NCBI GenBank assembly: GCA_903970515.1
Contig: CAJCJA010000037.1
Span: forward strand, 22,281-86,280
Direction: 5' to 3'
DNA: 64,000 nt
Origin: Candidatus Saccharibacteria bacterium CG_4_10_14_0_2_um_filter_52_9
Lineage (GTDB): Bacteria > Actinomycetota > Acidimicrobiia > Acidimicrobiales > RAAP-2
Made by a program: the position numbers and the translations under genes. Positions 8,438 to 16,857 of this stretch are shown here, in pieces (the first letter of the stretch is position 1; each line of letters opens with the position of its first letter). The notes under the pieces were generated by a model. It made no database searches. It saw nothing but the letters and a program-made list of their open reading frames with translations, and was not told the DNA's origin.

Positions 8438-10372
8438 ATGAACCTGCGAACGCCAGAGCGAAAACCAGCGTCCGACGTGACCCGAGCGCGTCAGGAAGAA
8501 ACGCGACGCCATATCGCCGGAGCGAGTCAGCTCGACTTCGAACTCGCGACGCGTGGTCGCATCTGCGAAGGCAGTCCTCGTCAGGTCCTCGGTCGTTTTG
8601 GTCATGCGGTATGGGACCTCGACAGCTACGCATTCCTCGATGATCCCGCGCACCTCGACACACCCCCGGCGACGGTGAATCCGAGTCTCTGGCGCCAGGG
8701 GCGGCTCAACAACGTGGCCGGGCTCTTCGAGGTGACACCCGGTATCTATCAGGTGCGCGGCATGGACATCTCCAACATCACGTTCATCGCGGGCGAGACC
8801 GGTTGGATCATCATTGATCCTCTGACCTCAGAGGAGACGGCTCGCGCGTCGATCGCCCTCGTCGATGCACACGTGGGCGCCCGACCCGTCGTCGCGGTGA
8901 TCTACACGCATAGTCACACGGACCACTTCGGGGGTATCTACGGCGTGTTGAGTCCCGAGGACCTCGAGGCCGCTCGCGTGCAACTGATCGCACCCGCAGG
9001 TTTCTTGGAGGCGGCGATCAGTGAGAACGTACTCGCGGGCACCGTGATGCTTCGTCGAGCGACGTACATGTACGGGGCGTTCCTGCCCCACGACGCGCAA
9101 GGACACGTGGACACCGGTCTCGGTAAGGGGCTCCCCGCCCTGCCAAATGTCGGATTGGTTGCGCCCACGCTGGAGATCGAGACCACCGGGAGCGAACTCA
9201 TCATCGACGGCGTGCGAATGATATTCCAGATCACGCCCGGCACCGAGGCACCGGCCGAGATGAACATCTTCTTCCCCGACGCGCGCGCGTTATGCATGGC
9301 GGAGAACTGCACGGCGAATCAACACAACGTGTACACCCCGCGCGGGGCTCAGATTCGCGACGCGCTCTTGTGGAGTAAGTACATCGATGAATCACTGGTC
9401 CTCTACGGACCCGACACCGACGTCATGTTCGCGAGCCACCACTGGCCGCGATGGGGTCGAGAGAACATTGCGCATTTTCTTGCGAGTCAGCGTGATGCCT
9501 ATCGCTTCGTGCACGACCAGACGCTGCGACTCGCGAACCTTGGTTTCACCATGAATGAAATCGCCGAACAACTCGAGCTGCCAGCGACGTTGGGAGATGA
9601 ATTCTTCAACCGCGGTTACTACGGGACACTTTCGCATAACTCCAAGGCCGTGTATCAGCGTTACCTCGGTTGGTTCGACGCGAACCCCGCGCACCTGTGG
9701 CCGCACCCACCGGTCGAAGCGGCAAAGCGCTACGTCGAATGCATGGGTGGCGCCGACGCCGTGATAGAGAAGGCGCAGCGATACTTCGATGAGGGCGACT
9801 ACCGATGGGTCGTCGAGATGGTGAATCACGCAGTGTTTGCTGATCCCCAGAACGAGCAGGCACGCTACTTGCAAGCTGACGCTCTCGAGCAACTTGGCTA
9901 TCAGAGTGAGTCGGGTCCCTGGCGCGACTTCTATTTGACCGGTGCACTCGAATTGCGCGCGAACGGTACGGCACTCAAGGGTGTGAAGGGCAACGCCTTG
10001 GGTCCGGCACTCGTGCGTTCGATGACCGTGGAGTTGCTGACCGATCTACTCGGCGTGCGTTTGAATGCTCCGCGAGCCACACACCTCGACATCGACGTGA
10101 ATCTGGTCGTGAGCGATCGAGGCGATGAACCCAGCACGTTCGGTGTCCGTGGCGGCGTGCTGCACGCGCGTCAGGGCTCGACGAACCCCGATGCCACCGT
10201 GCAGATTCGCGCGAGCCTCGAGGCGTTTTCGGGGTTCGCATCGGGATCGAAGTCGCTCGACGAGCTTCTCGGCAACGAGGACTTCACCGTCGAAGGCGAC
10301 CAGGAACTTTTGGCGTCACTGGCGTCGTGCCTCGACGACTTCGAGTTCGGCTTCGAGATCGTACTGCCCTAG
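8438..10372 (+). CDS. Alkyl sulfatase, metallo-beta-lactamase fold (SdsA1-like)
   Basis: Releases sulfate from primary or secondary alkyl sulfates. The protein is 644 residues with the zinc motif HSHTDH at 158-163 (H-x-H-x-D-H), further ligand regions around MAENCTANQHN and SHHWPRWG, a helical middle domain and an SCP2-like C-terminal domain ending in FEFGFEIV. This is the three-domain plan of SdsA1. ATG 8438 follows GAAGGGA. Many SdsA enzymes are exported, but no clear signal peptide is visible here. Its stop shares CTAG with the convergent dehydrogenase. Confidence 0.92.
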   Translation: MNLRTPERKPASDVTRARQEETRRHIAGASQLDFELATRGRICEGSPRQVLGRFGHAVWDLDSYAFLDDPAHLDTPPATVNPSLWRQGRLNNVAGLFEVTPGIYQVRGMDISNITFIAGETGWIIIDPLTSEETARASIALVDAHVGARPVVAVIYTHSHTDHFGGIYGVLSPEDLEAARVQLIAPAGFLEAAISENVLAGTVMLRRATYMYGAFLPHDAQGHVDTGLGKGLPALPNVGLVAPTLEIETTGSELIIDGVRMIFQITPGTEAPAEMNIFFPDARALCMAENCTANQHNVYTPRGAQIRDALLWSKYIDESLVLYGPDTDVMFASHHWPRWGRENIAHFLASQRDAYRFVHDQTLRLANLGFTMNEIAEQLELPATLGDEFFNRGYYGTLSHNSKAVYQRYLGWFDANPAHLWPHPPVEAAKRYVECMGGADAVIEKAQRYFDEGDYRWVVEMVNHAVFADPQNEQARYLQADALEQLGYQSESGPWRDFYLTGALELRANGTALKGVKGNALGPALVRSMTVELLTDLLGVRLNAPRATHLDIDVNLVVSDRGDEPSTFGVRGGVLHARQGSTNPDATVQIRASLEAFSGFASGSKSLDELLGNEDFTVEGDQELLASLASCLDDFEFGFEIVLP

Positions 10373-11445
10373 GGCGTGAGTCGATCGATGACGTCGTCGA
10401 CGACCTCGCTGGTCGTCGACTCCCCACCCAGGTCGAACGTCCGCACCCCCGCCGCGGCCCCGGCGAGCGTGGCGTTTCGAAGTCGCAGCGCGGCGTGGCG
10501 GAAGTTTGGATCGCTCAAGTGCAGCGCCGCCTGGTCCAGGAGCGCAGCCTCGGCGAGGAGCATCGCCATCGGGTTCGCGACGTTCTTTCCCTCGAGCGAC
10601 GGTGCGGTGCCGTGAGGGGCTTCGGCCATGGCGACTTTGGGATTGAGTTCCTCATCGAGTGACAAGAGGACTGATTCGGCGCCGGCGATCGATCCGAACA
10701 TGGCGAGCACCAAATCACTGAGACAGTCGCCGTCGCGGTTGAGCGCCGGAATCACGAGGGCCTGGTCGTGCACCTCGGTCAAGAGTCCCGCGTAGAGCGC
10801 GTCGATGAGGGTGGGTCGATAGACGACGTCGGGATAGCGGGCGGCCGCCGCGTCCATTTCCTCTTTCAACATGCCCTCGTAGGTTGGCGACACGGTCCAC
10901 TTCGGACCGCCGTAGACGATGCCGTCGACTTGCGTCGCGGCCTTGAAGGCGTACTCGGAGACGAATCGACACGTCGAGCGTTCGATGCGCTCGGTGCGCC
11001 ACGCGACCTCTGCGAACGCTCCCGCGGTTCCTTCACGACCCTCGTCCGCGCCGTAGGCGTCACCCACCGCCATGCGGATCACGATGATGGGTTTGTTGGT
11101 CGCGACGACCGGTGCCACGCCGGGGATTCGTCGTCCCGTGCGAACGATGACCGAACCGCCAATACCTTCGCGCAGCAATCGATTGGGCGAACCCACCCCA
11201 CCAATCTCTGGAGGGGTCACCGTGGCCGCCTTTAAGCCGAGGCCCGTCTCCACCATCGCGGCGGCCGCTTCTCGCACCACCTCGTTCTTGGTCGCGCGAC
11301 GCTTCTCGAGCGATAAGTCGTAGTGGATGAACTCGATCGACACACCAAGGAGTTCCTTGGTCATGACGCGCAGCGCTTCAACGAGAAGTTCTTGACCGGT
11401 CTGGTCGCCGTCGCAGACGATGATCTTTGCAGTCGAATTTGTCAC
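10369..11445 (-). CDS. Isocitrate/isopropylmalate dehydrogenase-family protein
   Basis: A 358-residue beta-decarboxylating dehydrogenase-like protein. Conserved are the metal/substrate segment NRDGDCLSDLVLAMFGS and the cofactor loop EAPHGTAPSLEGKNVANP. The middle is unusual: where IPMDH/ICDH have ENTEG..., this protein has GDAYGADEGREGTAG, and GGPKWTVSPTYEGM occupies the catalytic lysine region. Substrate (isocitrate, tartrate or another malate analogue) cannot be assigned. The start is GTG 11445 after AGGAG. Confidence 0.82.
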   Translation of the reverse strand: MTNSTAKIIVCDGDQTGQELLVEALRVMTKELLGVSIEFIHYDLSLEKRRATKNEVVREAAAAMVETGLGLKAATVTPPEIGGVGSPNRLLREGIGGSVIVRTGRRIPGVAPVVATNKPIIVIRMAVGDAYGADEGREGTAGAFAEVAWRTERIERSTCRFVSEYAFKAATQVDGIVYGGPKWTVSPTYEGMLKEEMDAAAARYPDVVYRPTLIDALYAGLLTEVHDQALVIPALNRDGDCLSDLVLAMFGSIAGAESVLLSLDEELNPKVAMAEAPHGTAPSLEGKNVANPMAMLLAEAALLDQAALHLSDPNFRHAALRLRNATLAGAAAGVRTFDLGGESTTSEVVDDVIDRLTP

Positions 11446-11558
11446 GCTCTACACTCCTAGGGTGATTGCGGCGTCGCGAGAGTCGAAATGGCCTTGGACG
11501 TATTCTCGACGTTAACGCAAGTCCCGTACCTCGCCCACTACGAAAGGTTGACCAGCAC

Positions 11559-12095
11559 GTGAGCGCCTCGGACTACATCATCGACATCTTGCTCATATTG
11601 GTGGTCTTGCGCCAGATTCGTGCACGTCGGCTGACTATCAAATCGACGTACCTTCCCGTCGCGCTGATCGCGTACGCGGGGTACAAGTACTTTCACACCT
11701 TCAGTCCATCGGGCAACGACGTGCTGCTCATCGCCATCTTCGCGGTCATCGGACTACTGCTCGGGAGTTTCAGTGGCGCGACGACGCGAGTGTGGCGACG
11801 AGAGGACGGCGTGGTGCTCGCCCAGGCGGGGGTGCTCGCGGCGGCGTTATGGATCGTCGGCATGGGCTTTCGGTTTGGTTTCGCCATCTGGGCGAACACG
11901 AATTCGGGGGGCACGTCGCTGTTCAACTTGTCGAAGTCTCTTGACACTCCCAACGTGCAGTACGTCTGGACGAGTGCTCTTTTGTTGATGGCGTTTTGCG
12001 AGGTCCTCTCGCGCGTGGGGTACCTGCAGTGGCAGCGGATTCGTTTCGAGCGAATGGGCGCGCCATCAACCAAAGGTGAAGTCGTACGCCTCTAG
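11559..12095 (+). CDS. Membrane protein of unknown function
   Basis: A 178-residue protein with four to five hydrophobic segments (residues about 5-20, 28-42, 52-70, 85-105 and 130-150). GTG 11559 is preferred: AAAGG lies 11 bases upstream and the hydrophobic part then begins directly. It converges on dipZ with a 30-bp overlap of the coding ends. It loosely resembles DUF1453/CcdC-type proteins, which would match the CcdA neighbour, but that is a guess. Confidence 0.7.
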   Translation: MSASDYIIDILLILVVLRQIRARRLTIKSTYLPVALIAYAGYKYFHTFSPSGNDVLLIAIFAVIGLLLGSFSGATTRVWRREDGVVLAQAGVLAAALWIVGMGFRFGFAIWANTNSGGTSLFNLSKSLDTPNVQYVWTSALLLMAFCEVLSRVGYLQWQRIRFERMGAPSTKGEVVRL

Positions 12096-13793
12096 ACCCT
12101 TCGTGAACTTCAAGGAAAGCAGCCCCTGGACGTCCGCCTTGTTCTTGAAGAGCGTGTAGAGCCGCGGGTAACCCGAGACCGTCACGGTCTTGTACGGCTG
12201 ACCATTTAATGTTTCGCTGATCGTGCCTGATCCACTCATCACCAGATAGACGTCATTGGCTTGGAAATTGATGTTGATCACCGCGTCGTTCACCGCCGTG
12301 ATCTCTTGTGCTTTCGATATCCATTGGCCCGACATCGCGAATTGTCCAACGGGCACATTCGCTGGCGAGTGGTACGTCGCCACCTGGTCGGGGCTTAGTT
12401 GACTGCCCACCAGGTATGACTCGGACTCGTAGTTGTAGCCGAGATAGGACTCCGGGCTCGTCTCCTCCATCGGCGTGAGGTTCGCGACGTTGGTGGGGGG
12501 AGGCAGTTTCTGGCTGGGGTTCGCGGCGCTGAGAAGGTCACGGATGAGGTTTTCCGTTGCGCTGTAATTTCCTTCGCCGTAGTCGACGTGTCGAATGACG
12601 CCCTGGGCGTCGATCAGATACTCCGCGGGCCAATACTCGTTCTCGTAGGCCGACCACGTCTTGAGGTTGTTGTCAACGGCGATGGGGTACTCGACGCCAA
12701 GGTTCTTTGCGGCGCTCTTCACGTTGCTAATGACGTGTTCGAACGCGAATTCTGGCGCCTGTACGCCCACGACTTCTAGACCGAACTTGTGATAGCGCGC
12801 GTACCACGCCTCGACGTGCGGGAGCGAACGTTGGCAGTTGATGCACGAGTACGTCCAGAAGTCGACTAAGACGACGCGACCTCGAAGGGCGCTCAAGGTG
12901 AGGGGCTTGTCGTCTGGTGTGTTCAGCCACTTGACGATTCCCGTGAACTGCGGGGCAACGCCACACTTCTGTAGCGTCTCGACGGGTTGGGTCGCGGCGA
13001 CGGTCTCGCACGCGGTGAGCGAGCCGTCATTGTTCGACTCGTGGCTGAGGCTGCGAATCGCGTTGACCGTGAACTTGTTGCCTTCGACGTGCTGTTGGAG
13101 GACGTTGGTGTAACCCGGCACAAGCTTTTGCAGGCCGTTAAAGGTGTTGAAGATGATGCCAAAGGCCATCAAGACGAGCAGTACCCCGGCGATGGGTCGA
13201 AGACGGCGCGCGCGCTGGGAGAGCTTTCGATTCCTCTCGATAAGACGGTCGCCGGTGAGGGCGATGCTAAAGAGCGGCAGGGCGGCGCCCGCGCCAAAGA
13301 AGAAACTGAGGAGCACGCTGTAGAAACTGATGTGATGCGTCGCGCCGAGGACCGTGATGGCGGCGAGGATCGGACCGGCGCACGGCACAAACACTGCCCC
13401 TAACCCGAGACCCAACACGAACGCCGAACCCGTGCCGCTCGGTTGACGCCCCCGCAGATGCGCGAAAGGGCGCTCCAACACGGTTTCAATCTGCGGGACG
13501 AGCAGTCCGACGCCGAACAGGATGAGCAACGCGATGCCCACGTCGCGCAATAGGTCCTGGGGAAGCCCGAGAGCACTCAAGACCGCGGATCCAACGGCGG
13601 TGATCAGGCTGAAGCTGACGATCAGCCCCGCGACCACCGAGGCGGAGCGCCGCCGCCGCGCACGGAATGGATGCTCGACGTTTTCCACCGGGGCGGTCCA
13701 TCCGACGAGAACGACCGGGAGTACCGGGAGGATGCATGGCGAGATGCCCGCGATGATCCCCGCCACGAAGCCGATGAATAGAAGCCCGACCAC
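12066..13793 (-). CDS. dipZ: CcdA-thioredoxin fusion (DipZ-like) transmembrane thiol-disulfide carrier
   Basis: Moves reducing power across the membrane. Residues 1-225 form a CcdA domain with about six membrane segments and the two working cysteines in SPCILP (Cys20) and VPCAGP (Cys138). A TlpA/thioredoxin-like domain follows with CINC at 317-320 in DFWTYSCINCQRSLPH. The last 150 residues match the extra beta-rich domain of mycobacterial DipZ (NVPVGQFAMSGQW). Full length at 575 residues. GTG 13793 has AAGGGGAA directly upstream. Likely clients are extracytoplasmic thiol proteins. Confidence 0.92.
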   Translation of the reverse strand: MVGLLFIGFVAGIIAGISPCILPVLPVVLVGWTAPVENVEHPFRARRRRSASVVAGLIVSFSLITAVGSAVLSALGLPQDLLRDVGIALLILFGVGLLVPQIETVLERPFAHLRGRQPSGTGSAFVLGLGLGAVFVPCAGPILAAITVLGATHHISFYSVLLSFFFGAGAALPLFSIALTGDRLIERNRKLSQRARRLRPIAGVLLVLMAFGIIFNTFNGLQKLVPGYTNVLQQHVEGNKFTVNAIRSLSHESNNDGSLTACETVAATQPVETLQKCGVAPQFTGIVKWLNTPDDKPLTLSALRGRVVLVDFWTYSCINCQRSLPHVEAWYARYHKFGLEVVGVQAPEFAFEHVISNVKSAAKNLGVEYPIAVDNNLKTWSAYENEYWPAEYLIDAQGVIRHVDYGEGNYSATENLIRDLLSAANPSQKLPPPTNVANLTPMEETSPESYLGYNYESESYLVGSQLSPDQVATYHSPANVPVGQFAMSGQWISKAQEITAVNDAVININFQANDVYLVMSGSGTISETLNGQPYKTVTVSGYPRLYTLFKNKADVQGLLSLKFTKGLEAYDFTFG

Positions 13794-13981
13794 AGTTCCC
13801 CTTATTGATTGAGCTATAGAAACAACGTTTCGTGCCGTCTCAGGATACGGGAAGTCCGGACCTTCGCGACCAAGACCACCACGTATCAGTGTCCGTGAGC
13901 CTTCGCGACGTTACAGTCGTCTGATCGTGCACGTTGCGCGGTTGCCAAAGAGCAGCGAAACGCTCACCCTCTTCGTAGACC

Positions 13982-14641
13982 GTGCCGACATACCCCTCAC
14001 GAGAGCCTCCTCAGCGCAACACCGCTGATGAGGAAAATTACACTGAACTCGTGAACTCTCGAGCGGCGACGTACGTGACCTACGCGCAGCGATCGCTCTT
14101 GTTCTTCGTACTGGTGTGCATCTGCATCTGGCCCGGTCTGGTGCTTAAGCGCGACGAAGGCGGATTCAGCAATTACGGGATACACATAAAGACCGCTGTT
14201 GTCTACACGCTCGCGTACATCGTCTGCGCTGCGTTCACCTTCATGGCGGCGCGTGCCGTGCCTCGCACCAGCGCGACACTTTCGACGCTGGCTCGAATCT
14301 TGAACGTGTACGGCGTGATGTTGTTGTTCATCCTCTTCAGCACCTACGGCTATTCGTTAAATGCGCCGCTGAAGGACATCCACGCCGCGATCAGTCTTTT
14401 CGCGATGGTCTTCGATCCCGCCGTATGCGTGTGGCTCATGGTTCGCACGCACCTCGCTCGCTGGGACCGTTTTTTCTTGGGCCTGGAGTTTCTGGGACTC
14501 GTCATCGGTGTGATCGACTTTCTTAAGATCGCGCACGTGCTCTTCGCCTCGGAGGCGACCTTGGCGTTCGCCTTCGGGTTCCTCATCGTTCGCGGTGTCC
14601 ATGCACTAACTGCTACTCATCCGTCCCCCGCGATCCCGTGA
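13982..14641 (+). CDS. Membrane protein of unknown function
   Basis: A 219-residue protein with a hydrophilic N-terminus of about 30 residues and six predicted membrane segments; LLFFVLVCICIWPGLVL is the first. No catalytic motif is recognised. GTG 13982 lacks a strong ribosome site. It is divergent from dipZ across 188 bp and overlaps the racemase-like gene by GTGA (14638-14641), so the two are co-transcribed. Confidence 0.75.
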   Translation: MPTYPSREPPQRNTADEENYTELVNSRAATYVTYAQRSLLFFVLVCICIWPGLVLKRDEGGFSNYGIHIKTAVVYTLAYIVCAAFTFMAARAVPRTSATLSTLARILNVYGVMLLFILFSTYGYSLNAPLKDIHAAISLFAMVFDPAVCVWLMVRTHLARWDRFFLGLEFLGLVIGVIDFLKIAHVLFASEATLAFAFGFLIVRGVHALTATHPSPAIP

Positions 14642-15327
14642 CGAGGATTGGCCTCATTGGAGGAATGTCCTGGGAATCTACGAGCATCTACTACTCGTTG
14701 TTAAATCGCCTGACGGCGGAGCGCTTCGGGGCGTGGCGTCAACCACTGGTGCTTATTGATTCGCTTAATTTCCAAGAGATTGTCGCGCTACAAGCGTCGA
14801 ACGACTGGGATGCGACTGGAGAACTACTAGTCGATTCTGCCCAGCGGCTTGAACGTGCGGGCGCGTCGGTGCTCGCCATTGCTGCGAACACGATGCATAT
14901 GAATTATGACGTGGTCAACAATAGCGTGTCGCTGCCGGTGATCGACATCCGCGACGCCATCCTTCAGGAGTTACGAGCACGCGGCTCGACGGCGTTGTCG
15001 CTGCTGGGAACGAAGTACGTCATGGAGAACGACTTCTTCGCGTCGTATTTGCGCGCCGAGGGAATTCGCGTCGTCGTCCCCGACGACGCAGCGATTGAGG
15101 AACTTCATCAAATTATCTTTGGGGAACTCACGAGGGGAATTGTCACGCAGGCCTCGCGTGAACGATTCATCGAGATTGCGGACCAGTGTCGCGATGCTGG
15201 AGGCGACGTCGTTGGACTTTGTTGCACCGAGTTTGGAATGTTGATCGATGAGAGTCGCGCGCCGTTCGCTTGTATCGATTCGACGATTGCTCACGTCAAC
15301 GCACTTTTGTCATTTTACGACGGGTGA
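14638..15327 (+). CDS. Aspartate/glutamate racemase-family protein with altered first catalytic position
   Basis: A 229-residue protein of the Asp/Glu/hydantoin racemase superfamily, starting IGLIGGMSWEST as in the YgeA/aspartate racemase branch. Classical members use two cysteines. The second is present (Cys196 in GLCCTEFG). The first, normally the residue before N-T-x-H, is Ala83 in IAANTMHMN. E. coli YgeA has Thr there. Racemase activity is therefore uncertain; a one-base or lyase-type reaction is possible. It is co-transcribed with the preceding membrane protein. Confidence 0.85.
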   Translation: MTRIGLIGGMSWESTSIYYSLLNRLTAERFGAWRQPLVLIDSLNFQEIVALQASNDWDATGELLVDSAQRLERAGASVLAIAANTMHMNYDVVNNSVSLPVIDIRDAILQELRARGSTALSLLGTKYVMENDFFASYLRAEGIRVVVPDDAAIEELHQIIFGELTRGIVTQASRERFIEIADQCRDAGGDVVGLCCTEFGMLIDESRAPFACIDSTIAHVNALLSFYDG

Positions 15328-15373
15328 TCGCCCTCTCACCGCGTCGTATCACCCGACGTGGTGCAAGGGCGAT
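15327..15373 (+). terminator. Long stem-loop after the racemase-like gene
   Basis: ATCGCCCT (15327-15334) pairs exactly with AGGGCGAT (15366-15373). Inside, CACCGCGTCG pairs with CGACGTGGTG with one mismatch. The hairpin begins at the stop codon. No T tract follows, so it may stop transcription with help from a factor or protect the 3' end. Confidence 0.55.
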
Positions 15374-15560
15374 TGACTTCAAGAGATGGCGATACCTTCT
15401 GAAGCGGTAGGGATGTCGAAAGTTGTCTCATCGAACGAAGGCGTTGCAAGAGCATGTCGCGCTTGAGTGACGTGCGATGCATTATCACGCCACCGCGCAC
15501 CACTTTCGCGGATTTGTTCTTTGGGCGAGTACGTTCGCGCGATGCAACTACCCTTGTGCA

Positions 15561-16157
15561 ATGGATGACGAAGCTTTGTTGCAGCGAATCCTCGCAGGCG
15601 ATCGCGAGGCATTCGTCGAACTCGTCGAGCGCTATCAAACCTCTCTTGTGCGTGTCGCGCGTTACTACGTGAAGAACGAGGCGTCCGCCGAGGATGTCGC
15701 CCAAGATACGTGGATTGCGGTGTTGAAGGGATTGGAACGATTTGAGGGTCGGTCGTCGTTTAAGACGTGGCTCTTTCGTATTGCTGCGAACCGGGCCCGA
15801 AAGACCGGCACCCGAGAACATCGAGTCATCAATCTGGACCCCACGGATCCAGTCGCGAGTGCACGATTCAATAGTCAAGGAATGTGGATTGAAGTCCCCG
15901 CGCCGTTCACTGATTTCATCGACGCGAAGTTGGCAAATGCCGAGGTCGTCGAGGCGTGCCGCGAAGCCATACGCCTCCTGCCCGAGCCCCAGCAATCCGT
16001 CGTAACGCTTCGTGACGTTGAGGGACTATCTACCAGTGAGGTTTCACACTTACTGGACCTGTCCGAGGCCAACACCAGGGTGCTGTTGCATCGTGGGCGG
16101 GCAAAGGTTCGCGAAGCGCTCGAAGGGAAGTTGAAGGGAGGCTACTCATGGCACTGA
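15561..16157 (+). CDS. RNA polymerase ECF sigma factor
   Basis: Sigma-70 family, extracytoplasmic-function type, 198 residues. Region 2 runs from about residue 4 to 75 (AFVELVERYQTSLVRVARYYVKNEASAEDVAQDTW) and region 4 from about 135 to 190 (LPEPQQSVVTLRDVEGLSTSEVSHLL). ATG 15561 gives the usual short N-terminus; the frame opens further upstream without support. The stop overlaps the anti-sigma start by 10 bp, so the two are translationally coupled. Its trigger is unknown. Confidence 0.92.
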   Translation: MDDEALLQRILAGDREAFVELVERYQTSLVRVARYYVKNEASAEDVAQDTWIAVLKGLERFEGRSSFKTWLFRIAANRARKTGTREHRVINLDPTDPVASARFNSQGMWIEVPAPFTDFIDAKLANAEVVEACREAIRLLPEPQQSVVTLRDVEGLSTSEVSHLLDLSEANTRVLLHRGRAKVREALEGKLKGGYSWH

Positions 16158-16414
16158 CCAAGGAAATTACCTGTCATCAGGCGGTAGCTCTCGTGAGCGA
16201 CTACCTCGACGGTGCGCTGAGCAGGCGCGAACGGCGGCGTCTCGAGCATCACCTCGCTGGTTGCGACGCGTGCTCGGCGTATCTGGACCAAATGAAGGTG
16301 ACGATCGCCCTCAGCGGATCAGTGTCGCCAGAGGACCTCCCCGAGAAGGCGCTGACGGACCTCATGGAAGTCTTCGAAAATTTTCAGCGTGATCGAAACG
16401 ACGAGGGCGATTGA
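16148..16414 (+). CDS. Anti-sigma factor with zinc-finger (ZAS) domain
   Basis: An 88-residue protein with the zinc-binding anti-sigma motif: Cys9-His10 near the start and His35-x3-Cys39-x2-Cys42 (HLAGCDAC). No membrane segment follows, so it is a soluble anti-sigma factor of the RsrA type, which senses redox or metal changes inside the cell. AAGGGAGG precedes the ATG. Position and overlap identify the ECF sigma factor as its partner. Confidence 0.88.
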   Translation: MALTKEITCHQAVALVSDYLDGALSRRERRRLEHHLAGCDACSAYLDQMKVTIALSGSVSPEDLPEKALTDLMEVFENFQRDRNDEGD

Positions 16415-16437
16415 CGCAATCACGCTGATTGCAAGCG

Positions 16438-16857
16438 CTACTCAGATGACGTCGGAAGGATCCATACCCTCGATGTAGCGCCCCACGCACCGGAGGGGCC
16501 GTAGAGCTCGGTGAAGAGTCGCTGGCCCTTCAGCGTTTTTGGGTCACGAGCGAGAAACGAGATCTCCTCGGTGTGCCAGTGACCGCTCACGCACGAAGGC
16601 GTGCAGTCGTTCCATCGCAATGTGCCGGTCCCTCGAGCACTCGATGCGTTCCATGACGACCAGTGGATGTGCTCCACGTAGCGATTCGAATCCGCGCACG
16701 TGAGTACGAGCGTCGAAGGGCGAACGGTCAATTGATTGCAGTTGTAGAGCGAGGTCGAACTCTTCGCCGCCGCGGAAGCGCTCGATGCGAACCCAAGAAC
16801 GAGAGGAACGAGGGCGACGACGACGAGAAAAGTCGAACATCGCGTCCGCTTACTCAT
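16438..16857 (-). CDS. Secreted small protein with four cysteines
   Basis: A 139-residue protein with a clear Sec signal peptide (KRTR, then STFLVVVALVPLVLG, cleavage near ASA-A at about residue 30). The mature part has four cysteines in two likely disulfides and the pattern LTCADSN...HWSSWNA...DCTPSCVSG, as in small secreted proteins common in actinobacteria. Function unknown. Its ATG overlaps the stop of the S51 peptidase gene (ATGA, 16854-16857), so it is translated from the same message. Confidence 0.78.
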   Translation of the reverse strand: MSKRTRCSTFLVVVALVPLVLGFASSASAAAKSSTSLYNCNQLTVRPSTLVLTCADSNRYVEHIHWSSWNASSARGTGTLRWNDCTPSCVSGHWHTEEISFLARDPKTLKGQRLFTELYGPSGAWGATSRVWILPTSSE

